This document shows positions 14,673-22,616 of a DNA stretch of 41,303 bases, piece by piece. Source of the DNA: an uncultured Clostridium sp. (GTDB lineage Bacteria > Bacillota > Clostridia > TANB77 > CAG-508); contig CAOKQZ010000017.1 of assembly GCA_948471055.1 (NCBI GenBank), positions 1-41,303 of the forward strand. The letters are read 5' to 3'. The translations under genes and the position numbers were made by a program. The notes under the pieces are model-generated. The model saw nothing but the letters and a program-made list of their open reading frames with translations, made no database searches and was not told where the DNA came from. The stretch's first letter is position 1; each line of letters opens with the position of its first letter.

Positions 14673-16210
14673 ATGTTATCCATTGTGAAAAGTATGTCTT
14701 TGCACGGATTAGAGGGCTATCTTATTGACGTGCAAGTTGATGTTTCGGCTGGTATGCCAAGTTGGAGTGTGGTAGGACTACCAGATGCTAGTGTAAAAGA
14801 GTCGGCAGAAAGGGTACGAACCGCCATTAAAAATTCGGGTTATGAATTTCAAAGTAGAAAAATTGTGGTTAATCTTGCACCAGCCGATACCAAAAAAGAA
14901 GGGTCCTTTTTCGATTTACCCATTGCGATTGGCATTTTATTAAATTTTGAAGACATCAAAAAACAAAAGTTAGAAGATACTGTATTTATTGGAGAACTTT
15001 CTCTAGACGGAAAATTAAATCATATTAAAGGAGTACTGCCTATGTGTATAGAGGCAAGAAACTTAAAAATGAAGAGGATTATCCTACCAGAAGAAAATGC
15101 AAAAGAGGCTTCTATTATAGAAGGAATAGAGGTAATTGGAGTAAAGCACTTAAAACAAGTAGTGGACTTTTTAAACAAAAAAGAAACCATTGCACCCAAA
15201 ACTGCAAATTTAGAAGAGTTTTTTCATTCACACAAACAATATCCCTTTAATTTTTCGGAAGTAAAGGGGCAAGAAAATATAAAAAGAGCAATAGAAGTAG
15301 CCGCCGCTCGGCTCACATAACCTACTTCTTATGGGAACCCCGGGCTCAGGCAAGACCATGATGGTAAGAAGAATTCCATCGATTTTACCAGATTTAACGT
15401 TTGAAGAGGCACTGGAAGTAACCAAAATTCATAGTATTGCAGGAACCTTGAAAAAAGGCACCCCACTTTTAACCACAAGACCATACCGTGCACCACATCA
15501 TACGGTCTCTTCGAATTCTTTAGTAGGAGGGGGAAGAATTCCAAAACCACGGAGAAATTAGCCTTGCCCATTTTGGTGTATTATTTTTAGATGAACTTCC
15601 AGAATTTAATAAAAGCACCTTAGAAGTATTAAGAGGTCCACTAGAAGATAGAATCGTAACCATTAGCCGAGTAAATGCAAGCTTGACCTATCCATGCAAT
15701 TTCATGTTTGTAGCCTCCATGAACCCTTGTCCTTGTGGGTTTTATGGTTCAAACGAAAAAGAGTGTACGTGTACTCCACAAGCAATCTCGAGGTATATGG
15801 GAAAAATTAGTGGACCACTCTTAGACCGAATTGATATTCAAATTGAAGTAACACCGGTTAAATATCAAAAACTAGAGGGAGACGAAATGAGCGAAACTTC
15901 GGAAGAAATCAAAAAAAGAGTGGATAAGGCAAGAAAAATACAACAAAACCGATACAAAGAGCATGGCATTTTTTCCAATTCTGAATTAACGCCAAGTTTA
16001 ATTGAACAATATTGTAAATTAGATAACAAGTGCAAATTGCTTTTGCAAAATGCTTTTGAGAAATTAGGACTTAGTGCAAGAGCACATGCAAGAATTCTAA
16101 AAGTAGCAAGAACAATTGCCGATTTAGATAATAAAGAAAGCATTGAAACAAAGCACTTAGCAGAAGCCATTGGTTACCGAAGTTTAGATAGAAAGTATTG
16201 GAAAAACTAA
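14673..16210 (+). CDS. yifB: YifB/ComM family Mg-chelatase-like AAA+ ATPase, through two CGG +1 frameshifts
   Basis: Conventional reading gives three fragments. Skipping the C of CGG at 15309 and 15550 gives 511 residues, the normal length for this family. The N-terminal S5/Lon-like domain ([18 protein letters not shown]) is followed by the AAA+ domain. The first site lies in the family motif [19 protein letters not shown], just before Walker A. The second lies in [24 protein letters not shown], just before Walker B. A Cys cluster (NPCPCGFY) and the C-terminal Mg-chelatase domain ([19 protein letters not shown]) follow. The joins add or lose no residue relative to the conserved motifs. ComM acts as a branch-migration helicase in natural transformation. 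It begins a run with dprA and yraN. Confidence 0.92.
15309..15312 (+). other. CGG+1 frameshift site 5 (yifB, first)
   Basis: In-frame gct|CGG|ctc. Skipping the C gives gct-GGC-tca, restoring AAAGSHNLLL (family AAAGGHNLLL). The unshifted frame stops three codons later. Confidence 0.93.
15550..15553 (+). other. CGG+1 frameshift site 6 (yifB, second)
   Basis: In-frame cca|CGG|aga. Skipping the C gives cca-GGA-gaa, restoring [18 protein letters not shown]. The unshifted frame stops three codons after the CGG. Confidence 0.93.
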
Positions 16211-16261
16211 GAACCCTTTAGGAGCCTATGGCGACAGCCCCCTTAAGAAAAGGGGTCTTGC
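16210..16261 (+). repeat. Palindromic interspersed repeat, copy A
   Basis: AGAACCC...GGCGACAGCCCCCTTAAG...AAGGGG. It belongs to the same family as copies at 22579, 24308, 29887, 30054, 40316 and 40404. It starts on the yifB stop codon and may also end transcription. Confidence 0.7.
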
Positions 16262-16318
16262 TAGAGTGGAGCTCTGTAAGTACATATAATAGAAGGATAA
16301 TAAAGGAGAAAGACGAAA

Positions 16319-17378
16319 ATGGAAATGATAGAAATTAAGTCAGAGGATATTAGGTACCCAAAAAGAATGCTGAAAATAAAAAATTACCCAAAGAGACTGT
16401 ATGTAATGGGAAATACGACCTTATTAAATAGTCCTCATATTTTAGCGGTAGTAGGTTCTAGGAATTGTTCCGAGTATGGTAGAAAGGTAGCCAATTCCTT
16501 TGCCAAAGAATTAGCCAAAAAAGAAGTTACCATTATTAGTGGACTAGCCATAGGAATTGATGCTGCCTCACACATAGGTTCTATGGCAGAAAAACGGAAG
16601 AACCATTGCTGTATTAGGTTGTGGATTAAACCATATGTATCCAAAAGAAAATGAATGGCTATTTCATGAAATTTTATCAAACAATGGTTGTATTATTAGT
16701 GAATATGCGCCACATATACCGCCAGATACAAAGAAGTTTCCCAAACGAAACCGCATTATTAGTGGAATTTCACAGGCTGTCCTCGTTGTAGAGGCACAAT
16801 ACAGAAGCGGTAGTTCCATTACCGCAAATTATGCAAAAGAACAAGGAAAAAAAGTATATGCCATTCCAAGTAATATTGATGTAAGTACCGGAATTGGTAC
16901 CAATCACTTAATTCGTAATGGAGCAAGTCTTGTTACAAAACCTTCTCAAATTCAAAAAGAGTTATTTCAGTTGCCCCCCCAAGATTTAAAAAAGGAAAGT
17001 TTTAATCAAGAAGAAATTTTAGTAGATAATAAAATTTTTACAAAGGAAAATTCAAATAAGAATAAAAGAAAAGAAATTTCAGAAAAAAACGAAATTTTTA
17101 CAAAGGAAAATTCAAATAAAGATAACAGAAAAGAAATTTTAGCAAATAACAAAATTTTCATAAAGGAAAATGGTAATCAAGATAAGTTAAGTTTCTCTGA
17201 ACAAATTCCCAAAGAATACAAAGAAATTTATACACTGTTAGAAAATGGACCAATGCACATTAATGAAATAGCCAAAAAACAACAAAAATCCATTTCAGAA
17301 TTAAATGGATTGATGACAATCATGGAAATTGAAGGATATATAAAATTAGATTCAAACCGATACCAAAGAAAGGAGTAG
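16319..17378 (+). CDS. dprA: DNA-processing protein DprA/Smf, through one CGG +1 frameshift
   Basis: Conventional reading breaks the protein inside its Rossmann-like domain. Skipping C16595 gives 352 residues, the usual DprA size. It shows VGSRNCSEYG, SGLAIGIDAASHIGS, then AEK-GRTIAVLGCGLNHMYP across the shift, followed by FPKRNRIISGIS, the nucleotide-binding VVEA...SGSSITANYA and the C-terminal winged-helix DprA domain (HINEIAKKQQKSISELNGLM). A linker of about 70 residues between these domains contains a 20-residue tandem repeat. DprA loads RecA on incoming single-stranded DNA. The start has AAAGGAGA upstream. yraN follows 3 nt after the stop. Confidence 0.92.
16595..16598 (+). other. CGG+1 frameshift site 7 (dprA)
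   Basis: In-frame aaa|CGG|aag. Skipping the C gives aaa-GGA-aga, restoring GRTIAVLGCG, a near-invariant DprA motif. Confidence 0.93.
17011..17190 (+). repeat. Three 60-bp tandem repeats in the dprA linker
   Basis: Units begin at 17011, 17071 and 17131 with aagaaattt and share aaaattttyayaaaggaaaat. Each encodes a 20-residue Lys/Asn/Glu-rich unit (EI...NKIFTKENSNK). The third is more diverged. The period is a multiple of three, so unit number can vary in frame. Confidence 0.85.
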
Positions 17379-17381
17379 GCT

Positions 17382-17736
17382 ATGTATATAAGGCATGAAG
17401 TTCGGAAAATTAGGAGAAGATTTAGCATGTAAGTATTTAGAACAAAATGATTATAAAATTCTAGAAAGAAATTTTGAAGCAAGACAAGGAGAAATTGATA
17501 TTATTGCCCTTGATAAAAAAGAGCTTGTTTTTATTGAAGTAAAAACAAGAACCAACATACATTACGGAAAACCAGCAGAAGCCGTAAACTATAACAAACA
17601 AAAACATCTCATAAAAACAGTAGAATACTATCTATATTCCAGAAAATTAGAAAATGAATTTGTCCGAATTGATGTAATTGAAATTTATCTATATCATCAT
17701 AAGTACAAGGTAAATCATATTAAACAGATTATATAA
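17382..17736 (+). CDS. yraN: YraN/UPF0102 family endonuclease-like protein, through one CGG +1 frameshift
   Basis: The ATG at 17382 has an ideal ribosome site (AAAGGAG, 7 nt away). From it translation reads MYIRHEV and meets CGG at 17403; skipping the C continues GKLGEDLACKYL. This gives the complete YraN N-terminus, including the first conserved Gly, and a total of 117 residues. The alternative ATG at 17395 avoids the CGG but has no usable ribosome site and truncates the family's N-terminus. The nuclease-like core is present: NF-x4-GEIDIIA (catalytic Asp) and FIEVKTRT (E-x-K). Members are probable Holliday-junction-resolvase-like nucleases. It is coupled to dprA, as in many Firmicutes. Confidence 0.88.
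17403..17406 (+). other. CGG+1 frameshift site 8 (yraN)
   Basis: In-frame gtt|CGG|aaa at codon 8 from ATG 17382. Skipping the C gives gtt-GGA-aaa (Val-Gly-Lys), the start of the conserved GxxGE motif. Confidence 0.8.
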
Positions 17737-17754
17737 AGAAAAGAGGGCAAGAAA

Positions 17755-18252
17755 TTGACAATATTAGAATTAAAAACGAAACAAGAATATAAAGAATATT
17801 ACATAGAAGAGTATTGCAATAAACAAATATACACCTTTTCTGGAATACTAGTAAAATTCTATCAGAACCAATTTGAACATGCATTTTTCGAAAGCGCTAA
17901 TCATCAAAAAAGAGATAAATCTATATTTTCAATAGAAAGAGCTAAAAGAATGAACTGGATAAAACAGGTATTAGAAGATAAGAATTCGGAAATTTATATA
18001 GGATGGGACAGAGATAAAAAGAAATACAATCCTACAAGGAGAGTCAGTATTATATCTCCAGAAAATTATGTTGTTGTTATTAATATGATTACCCTAAATA
18101 AAGCAAAATTTATTACAGCATATCCGGCAAGTTATACAACAGCAAAAAAGATTAGGCAAGCACCAAAATGGCAAAATAAGAACCTGACCCACCGCACAGG
18201 CAGAGCCTGTGGGTGTGGTGCCCCAGAACCTTGTTGTTTACACAATAAATGA
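17755..18252 (+). CDS. PBECR-type (phage barnase-EndoU-ColicinE5/D-RelE-like) nuclease domain protein
   Basis: The 165-residue protein has an N-terminal helix, then a pattern I associate with PBECR domains: TFSGILVKFYQNQFEHAFFE, RAKRMNWIKQVLED, YIGWDRDKK, RRVSIISPENYVVVI and KFITAYPAS. Such domains are predicted ribonucleases of phage or toxin origin. The start is TTG with AAAGAGGG upstream. The last 20 codons are GC-rich, Cys-rich (RACGCGAPEPCC) and form a strong hairpin at about 18188-18217, unlike the AT-rich body; they look like an added sequence. It lies 18 bp after yraN. The biological target is unknown. Confidence 0.6.
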   Translation: MTILELKTKQEYKEYYIEEYCNKQIYTFSGILVKFYQNQFEHAFFESANHQKRDKSIFSIERAKRMNWIKQVLEDKNSEIYIGWDRDKKKYNPTRRVSIISPENYVVVINMITLNKAKFITAYPASYTTAKKIRQAPKWQNKNLTHRTGRACGCGAPEPCCLHNK

Positions 18253-18502
18253 CCACTGATTAACTGGTTCAGCGGTCAAAACCTCTATACATCTTCTTTC
18301 AAAAGAAGACTATCTTACCATTATATTACTGCATTTGTAAGAAAAAGTCAATAGAATATAATGATATTTATAAAATATGTAGAAAAAATGAAATTATTCA
18401 AAGATATCATGAAATAAAAAAGAAAACACAAGTTAACGAATAAGGCTAGTTTTTATTGTATTTTTATGATATAGTAGGATAAATAAAAATAAATGACCTA
18501 AG

Positions 18503-18526
18503 TTATCGCCTTTGGCGATTACAAAT
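18503..18526 (+). repeat. 24-bp palindrome-containing repeat, copy 1
   Basis: It contains ATCGCC-TTT-GGCGAT. The whole 24-bp segment recurs exactly, inverted, at 36790-36813. It is the only notable element in the 309-bp gap 18253-18561, apart from an imperfect hairpin at 18251-18277 (GACCACTGA / TCAGCGGTC). Confidence 0.75.
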
Positions 18527-18561
18527 AATGGCTATAAAGTTAGAATAAAAAGGAGCAAGAA

Positions 18562-19159
18562 ATGAAGATTTTATTTGCAACAAAAAATCCAGCAAAGATC
18601 GATTTTTATGCGACAGAATTAGCTAAAAAAGGATACGAAGTATTAACATTAAATGACCTTCCAGAAGAAATTGAAATCATCGAAAATGGAAAGGATTGTA
18701 TCGAAAATGCAATGATTAAAGCAAAAACATGTTATGATAAAACAAAAATTACCACCATTGGGATTGATGATAATTTATTTATTGAGGGATTAAGCGAAGA
18801 GCAACAACCAAAAAATCATGTAAGAAGAGTAAATGGGAAATACCTATCTGATGATGAAATGATAGAACATTATACTAAAGTAGCGAACGACTTAGGTGGA
18901 AAGGCAAATGCATACTGGTTACATGGAATTGCTATTTGTAAAAACGGAGACACCAAAACATTTGAAAAAAGAAGTGATATGATGATAACCAATACCATAA
19001 GTAAAGTAAGGCATGAGGGGTATCCATTAGATTCCATATGTATGAATCTAAAAACAGGAAAATACCAATCAGAATTAACCAAAGAAGAAATTGAACAAGG
19101 AAAACAAACCAAAAATAAAGCAATTTTTGATTTTTTAATTCGGAAACATAGAGGAGTGA
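18562..19159 (+). CDS. RdgB/HAM1-like non-canonical purine NTP pyrophosphatase, ending through a CGG +1 frameshift
   Basis: The N-terminus has the HAM1 signature (ATKNPAKIDFYATEL), then ENAMIKAKTCYD, GIDDNLFIEGL and a C-terminal core (GYPLDSICM). Conventional reading continues through CGG at 19141 into the downstream HD protein, giving an apparent 551-residue fusion. Skipping the C gives FLI-GNIEE and a stop at 19157, so the protein is 198 residues, the usual size for the family. The stop lies next to the ribosome site of the HD gene. The enzyme would remove ITP/XTP-type nucleotides. Motif spacing differs somewhat from the canonical enzyme, so substrate range is uncertain. Confidence 0.78.
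19141..19144 (+). other. CGG+1 frameshift site 9 (rdgB end)
   Basis: In-frame att|CGG|aaa. Skipping the C gives Ile-Gly-Asn-Ile-Glu-Glu-stop (19157-19159), separating the pyrophosphatase from the HD gene, which has its own ribosome site. Confidence 0.8.
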
Positions 19160-19164
19160 GTGAT

Positions 19165-20217
19165 ATGGAATATACCTATTTAGAAGAGGTAAACCAAACC
19201 GTAAGAGACTATTTTGAAATTTTAAGTGATGAATTTCCAGAATTCTTATATGATTATATTGAAACACCAGAAATGAGAAGACTTAGAGGAACAAGTATAG
19301 GATGTGGCACCGATTGGAGTAATCTATTTCATCATAAATTTTTTCACTCGAATTTAGAACATAGTGTAGGAGTTGCTTTAATTGTGTGGCACTTTACAAA
19401 GAGCAAAAAGCAAACCTTAGCAGGACTATTTCATGATATTGCAGCACCAAGCTTCAAGCATTGTATCGACTTTATGAATGGAGATGCCAAAACACAAGAA
19501 TCCACGGAAGAAGAGACAGAAGAAATTATTCGAAATTCAAAAGAAATTATGGACCTTCTAAAACGAGATGGAATTACTGTAGAAGAGATAAAAGATTATC
19601 ATATTTACCCAATTGCCGATAATGATACACCAAAGCTTTCTTCGGATCGATTAGAATATACGTTCATGAATGGGATTATGTTTAAAGAAGTATGGGACTT
19701 AGCCAAAATTAAACAAATTTATGAGGATATTGAAATTTTAACAAATGAAGAAGGTATGAGTGAATTAGGATTTAAAACCAAAGAAATAGCAGAAGAATTT
19801 ATTGAAAAAGCAAGCAAACTATGGCCTTTATGGATTAGCAAAGAAGATAAAATAACTATGCAATTTTTTGCAGATGTGCTAAAAGAATTGAGCCAAAAAC
19901 AAATCATTACAAAACGAGATTTATATACTTATTCAGAACAAGAAATCATTGAAAAAATAAAACATTGTGGAGATAAAAGAATACAAGAGGCATTTCAAAA
20001 ATTCCAAAATGCCACCAAAGTATATGAAAGTGATGAAAAAATAGAAGAAAACTATTGTATTAGCATTGACGCAAAAAAAAGATACATCATTCCACTAGTT
20101 AAAAACGAAGAGGAAACCGTAAGAATTAATAAAATATCATCTCAAGCCAAAAAGCAAATTGAAGACTTTTTAAAATGGAATACCAAAAAATATATTTATT
20201 TTGATTTTAATTTTTAG
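19165..20217 (+). CDS. HD-domain phosphohydrolase
   Basis: The 350-residue protein starts at ATG 19165 behind GAGGAG (8 nt spacing), 5 nt after the rdgB stop. The HD metal-binding pattern is clear: NLEHSVGVALI (first His), AGLFHDIAAPSFKH (the His-Asp pair) and DNDTPKLSSDRLEY (the later Asp). The segment PEMRRLRGTSIGCG near the N-terminus resembles dNTPase-type HD proteins. Activity on nucleotides is plausible given the coupled pyrophosphatase, but the substrate is inferred only from context. The C-terminal third is helical and unrecognised. Confidence 0.75.
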   Translation: MEYTYLEEVNQTVRDYFEILSDEFPEFLYDYIETPEMRRLRGTSIGCGTDWSNLFHHKFFHSNLEHSVGVALIVWHFTKSKKQTLAGLFHDIAAPSFKHCIDFMNGDAKTQESTEEETEEIIRNSKEIMDLLKRDGITVEEIKDYHIYPIADNDTPKLSSDRLEYTFMNGIMFKEVWDLAKIKQIYEDIEILTNEEGMSELGFKTKEIAEEFIEKASKLWPLWISKEDKITMQFFADVLKELSQKQIITKRDLYTYSEQEIIEKIKHCGDKRIQEAFQKFQNATKVYESDEKIEENYCISIDAKKRYIIPLVKNEEETVRINKISSQAKKQIEDFLKWNTKKYIYFDFNF

Positions 20218-20225
20218 GAGGATGT

Positions 20226-21080
20226 ATGAGTGGGGTATATGAAGATACAAGATTTTTAATGAAAAAATATGGGATTACGGCTAATAAAAAATTGGGGCAG
20301 AATTTTTTAATTGATGAGAAGGTAATTGATACGATTGTAGAGGCGTCTGAGATTACAAAAGAGGATTTTGTCATTGAGATTGGTCCGGGGCTTGGGACAC
20401 TAACACAAAAGTTACTCGAAAAAGCAGGAAAAGTAGTTGCTATTGAACTAGATGATAGAATGATACGTATTTTAAAAGAGAGATTTTTTTTAGAAAAGCA
20501 TTTTGAAATTCTTAATGAAGATGTACTAAAAGTAGATTTAAGAGAACTAATTACCCAAAAAAAAGTGGAAACAGGATTAAAAAATGTGAAGATTGTAGCC
20601 AATCTTCCATATTACATTACCACCCCAATTATTATGAAATTATTAGAAGAAAAGCTAGAAATTAAAAGCATTACAGTTATGGTGCAAAAAGAAGTAGCTG
20701 ACCGATTAACCGAAACTCCGGGGGGAAAAAAATCGGGTGCGATTACGTATGCTGTACAGTATTATGCGCTAGCAGAAGAAATACGAACGGTACCAAACGA
20801 TTCTTTTATTCCAGCACCAGAGGTAGCTTCTGAAGTCATCAAATTAACTTTAAGAAAAGAACCAGTCATTAAAGTGAGTGACGAAAAGGAATTTTTCTAT
20901 TTCATTAAAATCGCCTTTATGCAAAGAAGAAAAACACTGGTAAATGCAGTTTCCAATGCAGGAGTGAATATTTCAAAACAGAAAGTAGAAAAAGTATTAC
21001 AAGAATTAGGGATTGATACGAAAATTAGAGCAGAAGCATTAACAATAGAACAATTTGCTAGTATTGTAGAAAAAATGTAG
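20226..21080 (+). CDS. rsmA: 16S rRNA (adenine1518-N6/adenine1519-N6)-dimethyltransferase RsmA/KsgA
   Basis: The 284-residue protein has the N-terminal KKLGQNFLID signature, the SAM-binding VIEIGPGLGTLTQ, and the catalytic motif NLPYYITTP beginning at Asn126, followed by the C-terminal helical domain with FIPAPEVASEV and AFMQRRKTL. It dimethylates two adenines near the 3' end of 16S rRNA during small-subunit maturation. The start has AGGAGG 4 nt away and follows the HD gene by 8 nt, so the two are cotranscribed. No in-frame CGG was found. Confidence 0.95.
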   Translation: MSGVYEDTRFLMKKYGITANKKLGQNFLIDEKVIDTIVEASEITKEDFVIEIGPGLGTLTQKLLEKAGKVVAIELDDRMIRILKERFFLEKHFEILNEDVLKVDLRELITQKKVETGLKNVKIVANLPYYITTPIIMKLLEEKLEIKSITVMVQKEVADRLTETPGGKKSGAITYAVQYYALAEEIRTVPNDSFIPAPEVASEVIKLTLRKEPVIKVSDEKEFFYFIKIAFMQRRKTLVNAVSNAGVNISKQKVEKVLQELGIDTKIRAEALTIEQFASIVEKM

Positions 21081-21103
21081 GTTAGTGTAAAAAGGTTCTT
21101 ATA

Positions 21104-21132
21104 TTGCAAGATTACATAAAATATGCTATAAT
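21104..21132 (+). promoter_or_regulatory. Sigma-A-type promoter
   Basis: TTGCAA (21104-21109), exactly 17 bp, then TATAAT (21127-21132). It drives the 69-residue protein gene at 21179. Confidence 0.7.
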
Positions 21133-21178
21133 AGAATTATCAATGGACAATAAAGTTTGGTTTTAGGAGGAAAAAATT

Positions 21179-21388
21179 ATGACACGTGACATCCAGAGAT
21201 CCCGCTACTATTATTTTGGAGAGGGAAAAAAATTTGCGACAGAGGAAGAGGCAAGAAGGCAGGCTGAGTACAAAATGCAAGCAATGCTTGCAGAAATAAA
21301 ACTCAGTAGCAAAATAAGTTTAGACGGAGAACCTGAAATTGTATCAACAAATGGTGCGGTGCAGGTAAGAATTCCCGTCGCATGGTAA
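21179..21388 (+). CDS. Small protein of unknown function (69 aa)
   Basis: I do not recognise this family. The protein has a basic, Tyr-rich start (MTRDIQRSRYYYFGEGKKF), a central helix (TEEEARRQAEYKMQAMLAEI) and a beta-rich end (GAVQVRIPVAW). It has its own consensus promoter, a strong ribosome site (AGGAGG) and a hairpin after the stop, so it is very likely a real monocistronic gene. No TM segment or signal peptide is present. Confidence 0.75.
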   Translation: MTRDIQRSRYYYFGEGKKFATEEEARRQAEYKMQAMLAEIKLSSKISLDGEPEIVSTNGAVQVRIPVAW

Positions 21389-21395
21389 CAAGGAA

Positions 21396-21427
21396 GAAAC
21401 CTACTAATCGAAAGAAAGGTAGGTTTC
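21396..21427 (+). terminator. Hairpin terminator
   Basis: A 9-bp inverted repeat (GAAACCTAC 21396-21404; complement 21419-21427) is followed by a partly T-rich tract. Confidence 0.55.
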
Positions 21428-21429
21428 AC

Positions 21430-21458
21430 TTGTGTTTTAGAAAAAGGTAGTGTATAAT
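21430..21458 (+). promoter_or_regulatory. Sigma-A-type promoter
   Basis: TTGTGT (21430-21435), 17 bp, then TATAAT (21453-21458), followed by the ribosome site of the 55-residue protein. It starts directly after the preceding hairpin. Confidence 0.65.
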
Positions 21459-21487
21459 ACTAGTAGAAAAATGATGGAGGGGCGTTT

Positions 21488-21655
21488 ATGGGATTTAAGC
21501 GTGAATGTAATTTTGAAGATGATATTGAGTTATTAAACTTAAAATATCAAATGAATGGACTAGGTTTTGGAGAGTATTTTGCAAATGAATTAGGGGCAAA
21601 TGAAGTAATACAAAACAAAATAGGAAACCCAATAAGGCAAGAAGAAAACCAATAA
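21488..21655 (+). CDS. Small acidic protein of unknown function (55 aa)
   Basis: This short gene reads MGFKRECNFEDDIELLNLKY... and ends IRQEENQ. It has its own promoter with a 17-bp spacer, a good ribosome site (GGAGGGG) and a strong terminator whose left arm contains the stop codon. This complete transcription unit is the main reason for calling it. There is no TM segment. I do not recognise it. Confidence 0.65.
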   Translation: MGFKRECNFEDDIELLNLKYQMNGLGFGEYFANELGANEVIQNKIGNPIRQEENQ

Positions 21656-21675
21656 TTGTATTGGTTTTCTTTTTG
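21644..21675 (+). terminator. Strong Rho-independent terminator
   Basis: GAAAACCAATA (21644-21654) pairs with TATTGGTTTTC (21659-21669) over a 4-nt loop, then TTTTTG. Confidence 0.85.
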
Positions 21676-21721
21676 TAAAGAAATTGTCAAAAAATCTTAA
21701 TAATTTTTTTTGAAAAACTAC

Positions 21722-21750
21722 TTGGATAATCGAAAAACACATGATATAAT
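21722..21750 (+). promoter_or_regulatory. Sigma-A-type promoter for the sortase gene
   Basis: TTGGAT (21722-21727), 17 bp, then TATAAT (21745-21750), 33 bp upstream of the sortase start codon. Confidence 0.7.
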
Positions 21751-21782
21751 GAAAAAGGAAACAAACGAAAAAGGAGTAAAAC

Positions 21783-22559
21783 ATGGTAGTAAATCAGATT
21801 TTAGTAACACAAAAAATATATGTAACTCCTGAACTGAGAAGAAAAAAGAAGATGTATAAACTAAACTTTTTCTTGTCGGTCTTTTTAGTGTGTTCCTTAT
21901 TTTCGTATTACATTTATGCAGAATATGACCGAAACAAAAACGAAGAAGTATCTAAGGAAATTTTAGCAAGTATCGATTTAGAGTATTTTGAAGAAGAACC
22001 AACTGGTTCAGGAGTACGTATGGAAGATAATGTGCTAATTGTAACCTTAAACGATAATAGCCAAAACCGTTCTGAAATTGATATTACCAAACTAGCACAA
22101 TCCATACAAATGCAAATTGAAAACAAGAAAAAAGAAAAGGAAATCTTTACCTCAGAAAGTGGGGATACCTATTCTACAGATGCCATTGTTAATATTCCAC
22201 GTTTAGGAATTAACTATCCTGTACTCGACAAAACCACCAATGAATTATTAAAGTTATCCCTTAGCAAATTCTATGGACCAGACCCAAACGAAATTGGAAA
22301 CTATGTCATTGTAGGACATAATTACCGAAACAAGAAAATGTTTGGAAAACTATCTGAAATTGAAAATGGCGATACCGTAGAATTAACCGACTTAACAGGA
22401 AAGACTGTTACCTATGAGGTATATGATAAATACGTCGTAAATCCAGACGATACGGCATGTACGAGCCAATTAACTGGTAGAAAAAGAGAAGTTACGCTTA
22501 TTACCTGTACTAACTACGGAACCCAAAGACTAGTTGTAAAAGCAAGAGAAATAAAATAA
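21783..22559 (+). CDS. Sortase (cysteine transpeptidase)
   Basis: The 258-residue protein has a short cytoplasmic start, one membrane anchor at about residues 26-45 (LNFFLSVFLVCSLFSYYIYA), a linker, and a C-terminal sortase beta-barrel. Catalytic residues are visible: His179 in VGHNYRNKKMFGKL, Cys242 in TLITCTN and Arg249 in QRLVVKA. It would anchor surface proteins to the cell wall. The class is uncertain; the TLxTC motif and size resemble class D or E enzymes. The start has AAGGAG upstream. No LPxTG-type substrate gene was seen in this window. Confidence 0.88.
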   Translation: MVVNQILVTQKIYVTPELRRKKKMYKLNFFLSVFLVCSLFSYYIYAEYDRNKNEEVSKEILASIDLEYFEEEPTGSGVRMEDNVLIVTLNDNSQNRSEIDITKLAQSIQMQIENKKKEKEIFTSESGDTYSTDAIVNIPRLGINYPVLDKTTNELLKLSLSKFYGPDPNEIGNYVIVGHNYRNKKMFGKLSEIENGDTVELTDLTGKTVTYEVYDKYVVNPDDTACTSQLTGRKREVTLITCTNYGTQRLVVKAREIK

Positions 22560-22578
22560 AAACAATGTATATGATATA

Positions 22579-22616
22579 AGAACCCCCAGTCATGCTTCTG
22601 CGTGACTGGGGATTCT
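22579..22616 (+). repeat. Palindromic interspersed repeat, copy B (single hairpin)
   Basis: AGAACCCCCAGTCA-n-GC...GC-n-TGACTGGGG-n-TTCT folds on itself. It lies between the convergent sortase and spoVB-like genes and overlaps the latter's stop codon, so it may act as a terminator. Confidence 0.7.

Noticed and set aside
18253..18561. Additional gene between the PBECR-like protein and rdgB
   Set aside because: The sequence is AT-rich with stops in all frames; it holds only a weak hairpin and the 24-bp repeat.
18562..20217. RdgB-HD fusion enzyme
   Set aside because: The ribosome site and ATG at 19151-19167 and the normal length of the shifted RdgB favour two genes.
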